A stretch of DNA of 64,000 bases from Clostridia bacterium (lineage in GTDB: Bacteria > Bacillota > Clostridia > Oscillospirales > CAG-382): contig JAFRPL010000013.1 of NCBI GenBank assembly GCA_017429165.1, positions 1-64,000 of the forward strand, given 5' to 3'. Positions 58,061 to 64,000 of the stretch are shown here, in pieces. The position numbers and the translations under genes are program-made. The notes beneath the pieces were generated by a model. It had not been told where the DNA came from. It did not search any database and saw nothing but the letters and a program-made list of their open reading frames with translations. The stretch's first letter is position 1. Each line of letters starts with the position of its first letter.

Positions 58061-59182
58061 TTATTTATCGTGATAATACGCGCCCCAGTAGCGCTTGCCG
58101 GTCGTTGTGGTGGAGTTCAGGTCCATCAGCTGCGCCACGGTGACGAAGACATAGCCTTTGGCTTCGAGTATCTCGGTCACGCGCTTGAACGCCTCGATGG
58201 AGTTTAGATACAGGTCGTGGAACAGTATTATGCTGCCGTCGCGCAGATATTTTGAATTGACCACGTTATTCACGATGGTCTGAATATTCTGTTCGGCCTG
58301 TTCGGTGGTCTTTCTGCCGGTGTGCTGCCAGTCTTCGGAATCGACGTCCCAGATAATAATGTTGAAATCGCTCGCCTTGGCGCGTTCCTTGGTTATTTCG
58401 CCGTAGGGCGGACGCATCACTATGGGATAGTACCCGGCGTATTTTTCGACGAGCGTCGCCGTGTCGTAGACTTCGTGCTTGTAAGTCTTGTCGCTGCAGG
58501 TCTTATACGAATAATCGTGCGTATATCCGTGCACGCCCGCTTCGCATCCCAAAGACACCGCGCGGGTAATATATTCTCCGACCTTGCTGCTTTCCAGACG
58601 GTGTCCCACCGAGAAGAACGTAACGACGTATCCTTTTTCTTCGAGAAAATCGAGCAGGATCGGGGTGTTGGACGAAGGGCCGTCGTCAAACGTTATGGCG
58701 ACGTATTTTTTGCCTTCCTCGCGTGTGATGTACTGCGGCTGCTCGTAGTTGCGCGTCTGCCCGCTCTGCGAAGACGTCTCTTCCCTGCTTTCCTCTTTAC
58801 TTTCCTCTTTACTTTCTTCCTTACTCTCTTCTTTGCTTTCTTCTTTACTCGGCTCTTCCTTGCTTTCCTCTTCGCTCGATTCTTCTGCGGGCTCGCTCGA
58901 TTCTTCAACGGGTGCGGAGGATTCTTCCGCGCTCGGCTCGTCGGAAGGCTCGGCTTCGCTGCTTTCCTCGGGCTCGCTCGCCGTACCGGAGACCGCGCTT
59001 TCGTCGGCGGAAATATCTTCCGGCGCGGAACTTTCTTCGGCAGACGAAACGCTCTCTTCCGCAGACTCGCCGGTCTTGCCAGGTTCGGATCTGTTGCCCA
59101 CTTTGTTGGCGATGACCACGGCGAGCAGGACGCACAGGGCGCACGCCAGGATTATAATGCATTTAAAAAGCGTAGATTTCAT
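58061..59182 (-). CDS. Membrane-anchored polysaccharide deacetylase
   Basis: A 373-residue protein from the ATG at 59182 (gaggga upstream). An N-terminal membrane anchor (LFKCIIILACALCVLLAVVIA) is followed by a Ser/Glu/Lys linker of about 120 residues built on a KEES repeat, then a NodB domain: VAITFDDGPSSNTPILLDFL (catalytic DD), GVHGYTHDYS (metal histidines) and VMRPPYGEIT. It deacetylates cell-wall glycan, probably peptidoglycan, outside the membrane. Last gene of the stp-prkC-rsgA-pssA operon. Confidence 0.9.
   Translation of the reverse strand: MKSTLFKCIIILACALCVLLAVVIANKVGNRSEPGKTGESAEESVSSAEESSAPEDISADESAVSGTASEPEESSEAEPSDEPSAEESSAPVEESSEPAEESSEEESKEEPSKEESKEESKEESKEESKEESREETSSQSGQTRNYEQPQYITREEGKKYVAITFDDGPSSNTPILLDFLEEKGYVVTFFSVGHRLESSKVGEYITRAVSLGCEAGVHGYTHDYSYKTCSDKTYKHEVYDTATLVEKYAGYYPIVMRPPYGEITKERAKASDFNIIIWDVDSEDWQHTGRKTTEQAEQNIQTIVNNVVNSKYLRDGSIILFHDLYLNSIEAFKRVTEILEAKGYVFVTVAQLMDLNSTTTTGKRYWGAYYHDK
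58779..58876 (-). repeat. Low-complexity KEES-coding repeat in the deacetylase linker
   Basis: Reads (minus) as repeated AAAGAGGAAAGT-type 12-base units coding KEES, six or so in a row. Typical of surface-protein linkers; length may vary between strains. Confidence 0.85.
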
Positions 59183-59206
59183 TTGTATCCCTCTGCTTTC
59201 CAAGAC

Positions 59207-59848
59207 TTATATCATCTGTTTCACCGGTTCCGTGACGAGCAGCGCCACGATTGCGGCGACGCATATGACAAGGATCCCTATCATAACCGCGACGCCCGGC
59301 TTTTTGATCTTCAATTTGGAAATGAACAGCAGTCCCAATATAAGATACGCGGCGCGGAACACCCATCCCATAACGCAGGGATCGATGTATTTGAGCATCA
59401 TCACGAGTACGGGCAGCACGAAACATATCGTGGGGATAGGCACGCCGGTGAAAGTCTTGAGACTTAAGTCTTCGGTCTCGGTTATCGCCTGCATATTGAA
59501 ATACGCAAGCCGAATGGCTCCGCACGCCGCATAGATGACGAACAATATGTAATCGTACCACTTGTTGCAGCCCAGCATATACGCGATCACTGCGGGAGTG
59601 ATGCCGAACGACACCATGTCGCATACCGTGTCGATCTGGATCCCGAACATTTTCGCTTTGACGTCTTCGCGATTCGCGTGGCGTGCCACTCGGCCGTCGA
59701 ACATATCGGAAACGCCGGCTATAAGCATTGCTATGACGGCAAACTCATAATGCCCCGCTCCCGCAAGGCAGATCGCGACGACAGACGACGCGAGCCCCGT
59801 GAGAGTGATGAAATTCGCCAGATTGTAATATCCTATAAACATATCCAT
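59207..59848 (-). CDS. pssA: CDP-diacylglycerol--serine O-phosphatidyltransferase
   Basis: A 213-residue membrane protein with the CDP-alcohol phosphotransferase motif GVSDMFDGRVARHANREDVKAKMFGIQIDTVCD, giving the D-x2-D-G-x2-A-R-x(n)-G-x3-D-x3-D set. Makes phosphatidylserine for phosphatidylethanolamine synthesis. Six helices. Lies between rsgA and the deacetylase in the operon. Confidence 0.93.
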   Translation of the reverse strand: MDMFIGYYNLANFITLTGLASSVVAICLAGAGHYEFAVIAMLIAGVSDMFDGRVARHANREDVKAKMFGIQIDTVCDMVSFGITPAVIAYMLGCNKWYDYILFVIYAACGAIRLAYFNMQAITETEDLSLKTFTGVPIPTICFVLPVLVMMLKYIDPCVMGWVFRAAYLILGLLFISKLKIKKPGVAVMIGILVICVAAIVALLVTEPVKQMI

Positions 59849-59872
59849 TCTCCCGAATATTTAGTTTACATC

Positions 59873-60757
59873 TTAATATTGATGAGTCTTCTTTTTTAAA
59901 ACTTCAAACAGTTTTTTGTAACTTTCGTGCCTTGAAACGGGTATTTCTCCGCGCTTGACCGCATCCGTGACGGCGCAGCCGATCTCTTTGGTGTGCCCGC
60001 AGCCGCGGAACCTGCACTTGCCGAAATACGGCTGGAATTCCGGAAAACAGTACTCCAGGTCGTCGAATACGAGCAGATCCTCGGTCTCGGGGTCGAGCGC
60101 CGAAAACCCGGGCGTGTCGGCGATATATCCGCCGTCGCCGGTCGCGAAAAGCTCGGTGTGCCGCGTGGTGTTTTTGCCGCGCGCGATCTTTGCGCTCAGT
60201 TCGCCGGTCTGCGCCTTGAACTGCGGGTACAGCCGGTTGAGCAGGCTGGATTTTCCCACTCCCGAAGCGCCCGCAAAGACCGCGATCCCGCCTTTCAAGC
60301 GGCGCCGCAGCTCTTCGTCGCCATTGACGCCGATGCCGGTGCGGAACACCTCGAATCCGCACGCTGAATATATGCGCGCGTATTCTTCGCCGCTCGACAT
60401 ATCGCATTTGTTGATTATTATCACAGTGTCGACGCCGTATTTGACGCCCAGACAGGTGAGTATGTCCACGCAGTAAAGATCGGGTTCGGGCTCGTGCGCG
60501 GAAATGACTATGCAGAACACGTCCGCGTTCGCCACGCTGGGCCGCGGGAAGCAGCACCTGCGCGGCAGGATATCGGTTATGAAACCGGTGCCGTCGCCGT
60601 TATCGGCAAATACTGCCGTGTCGCCGCAGAGCGGCTCTTTTTTTTCGAGCCGCAGCCGCGTGGCGGCTTTGCATACGCACACGCCTTCCGGCGCGGAAAC
60701 GTTGAAAAATCCTTTGCGGCTGAGCACTATAGTGCCGGTTTTCTGCTGCTCTTTCAT
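59873..60757 (-). CDS. rsgA: Ribosome small-subunit GTPase
   Basis: A 294-residue GTPase: N-terminal OB region (CGDTAVFADNGDGTGFITDILPRR), permuted G motifs (INKCDMSS, AGASGVGKSSLLNRL, ADTPGFS) and a C-terminal zinc site (CRFRGCGHTKEIGC). Helps mature the 30S subunit. Overlaps prkC by 4 bases, so co-translated. Confidence 0.96.
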   Translation of the reverse strand: MKEQQKTGTIVLSRKGFFNVSAPEGVCVCKAATRLRLEKKEPLCGDTAVFADNGDGTGFITDILPRRCCFPRPSVANADVFCIVISAHEPEPDLYCVDILTCLGVKYGVDTVIIINKCDMSSGEEYARIYSACGFEVFRTGIGVNGDEELRRRLKGGIAVFAGASGVGKSSLLNRLYPQFKAQTGELSAKIARGKNTTRHTELFATGDGGYIADTPGFSALDPETEDLLVFDDLEYCFPEFQPYFGKCRFRGCGHTKEIGCAVTDAVKRGEIPVSRHESYKKLFEVLKKKTHQY

Positions 60758-63546
60758 TCCGCCAGGGTTATATCGATCTCGGTGTAAAAATCGACGTGTG
60801 AATACGGTGCGGGATACTGCTCGATGACCGTGCCGGAAATCTCATCCGAAGGAGCGTAGTTGAGTTCGCCGAGCGAAAGTCTGGCTACGTCGAGCAGGTC
60901 CATCACCTCGTCGAGCGTCTTTCCGGTGAGATCGGGCACGACCGCCGCGGTCTGCTGAACGCAGACCTTTATGGTCACAACGGTACCGGCGGGATGCTGT
61001 TCGCCGTCGGCGAGACTCTGTTCGAGCACTTCGCCGTCGTTGCCAAACGCGTTGACTTTTTCGACTTTTACGTAATACCACGCGTTTTCAAGCGCGCGTA
61101 TCGCCTGTTCCTCGTCCATACCGACGACGTCGGGCACTTCGTCCGCGGGCTGCTCCGTGCCGTAAAGCGTTATGTCGAGCGGCGCGCCCTGCAGTAAGTA
61201 TTCGCCTTCGGGCGTGCCCTGATCGACGACGTCGAACTGGTTGAAGCCTTCGTAGTCGGTGCTGAAGGTGACGCGACCGGGGACGAGCCCGTTCTGGCGG
61301 AGCGCGGTGAGCAGCTGTACGAACGTGTAGCCCTTATAGTTGCCCACGAGCACGGAATCCTTTGCCACGCTGACGGTGATGGTTATGTTGGTGCCGACTT
61401 CGTAGCCGGTGGCGCCGGACTGCAGCGACTGCGCGATTATTATGCCGGGCGTAGTATTTTCGGCGACGCGGCGCTGAACGGTGACGTTATAGCCCGCTTC
61501 TTCGAGCATCGCGCGGCCTTCGTCGAGCGTCTTATTGCGGACGTCGGGGACTTCGAGCGCGTACTGCTTGCCCTCGCCGCAGAGCACGAGATCGATGACA
61601 GTGCCGGGAAGCACCGAGGTGCCCGGCTCGATGGACTGCCTTATGACAGTCCCCTTGGGATACAGCAGCGAAGGTTCATATTTGACGCTGCCTCTGATGA
61701 GCCCGTCGAATTCCATCATGCTCTGGGCTTCCTGCAGCGTTTTGCCGCGGTAATCCTGGACCTTTTTGCTTTCAACGTAATGACTTACCGTGAGTTTGAC
61801 GGTAGTCCAGGCGGCGAGCCCCATCGTGTGAGGAGGTACGCTCTGTTCGAGCACCGTCCCGTCGGCCTGCTCGGATTCGCGGTATTCGATGGTAACGAGA
61901 TAGAACGATTCTTCCAGGTTCTTGATGGCGGCTTCGACCTTCAATCCCACAACGTTGGGGGTGGTCTTTGCGTCGACGATCTCTTCGGAATAACAGACGT
62001 TGAGCGTTACCGTCGTTTCGGGATTGATATACGAGCCCACGGCGGGGTTGGTCGACACCACCTGGTTGTCGTTGGCGTACTTATCGAGCACGCGGTTGAT
62101 CTTGGTGGCTATGCGCAGGTTGCGGAAGACCGCCTCGGCGTCGGCGACGCTCATATAGCGCACGTCGGGGACCGTGAGATCTTCGGGGTATTTGTTGACC
62201 CACAAAGTCATGCGGCATTTGCCGTCGGCAAAGCGCTTTCTGCCCGCGGCGGGATCCTGCTTGATTATCATATTGAACTTTACGCCGGGCTGATACGATT
62301 CTTTTACGGTCAGAACGTAATTGCTCTTTTCGAGCTCATTCCGCAGTTCGGAAGTGTAGATCATTTCTACGAGATTACGCACCTCAAAATCTTCCTGCTC
62401 CTCGCTTGCGAACAGCGTGGGGATCCATTTTATCGCAAGATATGCGCCCAAAAGCAGCGCGACGACCAGAAACGCCAGAAAAACGCCGGTTATGACCGGA
62501 AAGATCGAATGGCTGGGATGCTCCTTGCGTTCGCGTTTGCGCTCTTTTTTGCGTTTCTGGCGCTTGGTTTCGCCATCTTCTTCGGCTTTTTTATCTTCTT
62601 CGAGCTTGATCACGTATTCACCGATCTCACCGGTGTTGATCATTCCTATATTCACACTGTCAACGTCCTCGGGGTCGTGTTCTTCCCCGTCTTCATAAAA
62701 AACCACTTCGGGATGCTTTATGACGTAATCGACCGCTTTGAGCATGGCGTGTGCGTCTTCAAAGCGTTTTTCGGGCTGTTTCTGCATGGCTTTGCGGACT
62801 ATCTGCGCCACGCCGTACGGAACTGTGGGGTTCAGCTCCTCCACGTCCTTAGGCGTGTCGTTGATCTGCATCATCGCGATCGTGACCGCCGAATCCGCGG
62901 TGAACGGGAGCTGGCCGGTGAGCATTTCGTAGAACAGCACGCCCACCGAATAGAGGTCCGAAGCGTAAGAGGTCTCCTGACCGCTCGCCTGCTCGGGCGA
63001 AATATAGTACACGGTGCCTATGGCTTTCTCGTCGCTCGAAGCGTCGGACATATCGGGCGTCTTTGCAATGCCGAAATCCGTCACCTTAACGCATCCGTCT
63101 TTCATAAGCATTATATTCTGCGGCTTGATATCGCGGTGGATGACGTTCTTGCTGTGAGCGTGTTCGAGCGCGCGCAGTATCTGCAGAGTGTAGACACACG
63201 CCTCTTTCCACGGCAGGACTTTTTTGTTGTCCATATACGTGCGCAGCGTGATGCCGTCGAGATATTCCATGACGATATACTTGATATCGGGATATATCGC
63301 AACGTCGTAAACGCTGACGATATTCTGGTTCGAAAGCATCGCCACGGCTTTGGATTCATTAATAAAGCGCTTTTCGGCTTCTTCGTCGCCGTTATACTGC
63401 TCGTTGAGTATCTTAACGGCGACCACCCTGTTCATAACAAGGTCCTCGGCTTTGAGCACGAACGCCATGCCGCCCACTCCGACCGGCTCCAGTATCTTAT
63501 ACCTGCCGTCGAGTATCTTGCCTATGATGTTCTCGTATTTGTTCAT
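60754..63546 (-). CDS. prkC: PASTA-domain Ser/Thr protein kinase
   Basis: A 930-residue protein. Residues 10-275 are a protein kinase: glycine loop GVGGMAFV, K45 in VAVKIL, HRDIKPQN (catalytic D139), TDFGIA (D157). A basic, charged segment and one membrane helix (about 349-372) follow. Residues 385-930 are eight tandem PASTA-like units of about 65 residues, for example VPDVRYMSVADAEAVFRNL and VPDVVGMDEEQAIRALENA. PASTA units sense muropeptides and beta-lactams outside the cell. More repeats than the usual one to five. Coupled to stp by a 4-base overlap. Confidence 0.94.
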   Translation of the reverse strand: MNKYENIIGKILDGRYKILEPVGVGGMAFVLKAEDLVMNRVVAVKILNEQYNGDEEAEKRFINESKAVAMLSNQNIVSVYDVAIYPDIKYIVMEYLDGITLRTYMDNKKVLPWKEACVYTLQILRALEHAHSKNVIHRDIKPQNIMLMKDGCVKVTDFGIAKTPDMSDASSDEKAIGTVYYISPEQASGQETSYASDLYSVGVLFYEMLTGQLPFTADSAVTIAMMQINDTPKDVEELNPTVPYGVAQIVRKAMQKQPEKRFEDAHAMLKAVDYVIKHPEVVFYEDGEEHDPEDVDSVNIGMINTGEIGEYVIKLEEDKKAEEDGETKRQKRKKERKRERKEHPSHSIFPVITGVFLAFLVVALLLGAYLAIKWIPTLFASEEQEDFEVRNLVEMIYTSELRNELEKSNYVLTVKESYQPGVKFNMIIKQDPAAGRKRFADGKCRMTLWVNKYPEDLTVPDVRYMSVADAEAVFRNLRIATKINRVLDKYANDNQVVSTNPAVGSYINPETTVTLNVCYSEEIVDAKTTPNVVGLKVEAAIKNLEESFYLVTIEYRESEQADGTVLEQSVPPHTMGLAAWTTVKLTVSHYVESKKVQDYRGKTLQEAQSMMEFDGLIRGSVKYEPSLLYPKGTVIRQSIEPGTSVLPGTVIDLVLCGEGKQYALEVPDVRNKTLDEGRAMLEEAGYNVTVQRRVAENTTPGIIIAQSLQSGATGYEVGTNITITVSVAKDSVLVGNYKGYTFVQLLTALRQNGLVPGRVTFSTDYEGFNQFDVVDQGTPEGEYLLQGAPLDITLYGTEQPADEVPDVVGMDEEQAIRALENAWYYVKVEKVNAFGNDGEVLEQSLADGEQHPAGTVVTIKVCVQQTAAVVPDLTGKTLDEVMDLLDVARLSLGELNYAPSDEISGTVIEQYPAPYSHVDFYTEIDITLAE

Positions 63547-64000
63547 AGCTGCTCCTTCCCGTCAAAAACGACTGCGGTGATATTGTCTGCGCCGCCGCGC
63601 TCGTTGGCGACTTCCACCAGAATGTTGAGTTTGGTGACGTCGTCGAGTCCGTCGGTGAGGACGTTGAGCATTTCTTCTTTGCTTACCACGTTTGAAAGTC
63701 CGTCGGTGCACAGCAGAAGGTAATCGAAATCCGTGATGTTGAACACGTCGCATTCGGTGGATTCCGCCACGCCCACGACTTTGAGTATTATGTTTTTCTG
63801 AGGATGGTTCACGGCCTCGTGTTCGCTTATGGCGCCGCTGTCCACGAGGTACTGTACGAACGAATGGTCCTTGGTGACCTGCCTTATTTCTTCGCCCTTT
63901 ACCGCGTAAAGGCGCGAATCGCCCGTATTTACTATATAAGCCCTGTCGCCTATGCACACCGCCGCGACAAGCGTGGTGCCCATTCCTTCGTAGGAATCGT
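63543..64000 (-). CDS. stp: PP2C-family phosphatase partner of PrkC, C-terminal part (cut by window edge)
   Basis: The last 152 codons run to the window edge. SYEGMGTTLVAAVCIGDRAYIVNTGDSRLYAV carries the PP2C TGDSR, HPQKNIILKVVG and FDYLLLCTDGLSNVVS carry the metal aspartate, and GGADNITAVVF ends the domain. Removes phosphate from PrkC and its targets. Overlaps prkC by 4 bases. Confidence 0.93.
   Translation of the reverse strand, partial: DSYEGMGTTLVAAVCIGDRAYIVNTGDSRLYAVKGEEIRQVTKDHSFVQYLVDSGAISEHEAVNHPQKNIILKVVGVAESTECDVFNITDFDYLLLCTDGLSNVVSKEEMLNVLTDGLDDVTKLNILVEVANERGGADNITAVVFDGKEQL

Noticed and set aside
61780..63723. A 647-codon + strand open frame across prkC
   Set aside because: It is a shadow of the kinase gene; no start site, no recognisable domain.
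1..64000. CRISPR array, insertion sequence, integrase or rRNA genes
   Set aside because: No regularly spaced repeats, transposase or integrase motifs or rRNA-like sequence were found; the only direct repeats are those listed.

Overview
The window looks like chromosome from an endospore-forming Clostridia-type Firmicute of roughly even GC content, probably an uncultured gut or anaerobic lineage. The evidence is a complete spoIIAA-spoIIAB-sigF operon, an alpha/beta-type small acid-soluble spore protein and a CotF-like coat protein, together with many short-signal lipoproteins, strong AGGAGG-type ribosome binding sites, TTGACA/TATAAT promoters mostly with 17-base spacers, and an oxygen-protection-type metallo-beta-lactamase fused to rubredoxin. 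I cannot name a species from the sequence alone. Layout: 1-3.3 kb holds a truncated ogt, the MBL-rubredoxin protein, tRNA-Ser(CGA) with a broken second copy inside its own leader, a CotF-like protein and a small-molecule kinase. 3.4-5.1 kb is a TPR/DUF4037 pair. 5.2-18.4 kb is rich in nucleic-acid and nucleotide functions: psuG and a SIMPL protein; two tandem DHH/DHHA1 (NrnA-type) phosphoesterases plus surE; then, convergent to them, one seven-gene minus-strand operon (RDD membrane protein, MsmK/UgpC-type ATPase, two sugar-type permeases, binding lipoprotein, staphylococcal-nuclease-plus-OB lipoprotein, triple-repeat OB-like lipoprotein). 18.4-28.6 kb carries a short independent transcription unit, a split chromate transporter, a GH20 hexosaminidase, a GHL10 lipoprotein, an ABC exporter and a BspA-type LRR lipoprotein. 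28.6-33.1 kb has GNAT/MazG, the spoIIA-sigF operon, a TtcA-like protein and rplM-rpsI. Directly after rpsI a 1.3-kb segment with its own promoter and a membrane-protein gene lies between two perfect 32-bp copies of the rpsI 3' end, followed by a Phd/Doc toxin-antitoxin pair and an XRE regulator. 36.7-44 kb has a NifS-like cysteine desulfurase, an ArsR regulator with a cysteine-rich tail, glgB, the SASP gene with a duplicated terminator region and a large hairpin, a second class-V aminotransferase with a DUF3343 partner, a SLOG protein and two small secreted-protein genes, one frameshifted. 44-47.7 kb is the translation/transcription block rpmG-secE-nusG-rplK-rplA and rplJ-rplL; the usual rpoB-rpoC does not follow. 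47.7-55.1 kb holds lipoproteins, a Gfo/Idh/MocA oxidoreductase, a VanRS-like two-component pair and an alpha/beta hydrolase. 55.2-58 kb is glpK with an OPA-type transporter. 58-64 kb is a minus-strand envelope/signalling operon: stp (cut by the window edge), prkC with eight PASTA-like repeats, rsgA, pssA and a membrane-anchored polysaccharide deacetylase. The most unusual items are the rpsI-flanked insert, the interrupted tRNA-Ser copy, the secreted nuclease/OB/ABC operon beside NrnA-NrnA-SurE, the short transcript at 18.5 kb and the repeat-plus-hairpin structure behind the SASP gene. No CRISPR array, insertion sequence, integrase or rRNA gene was seen.
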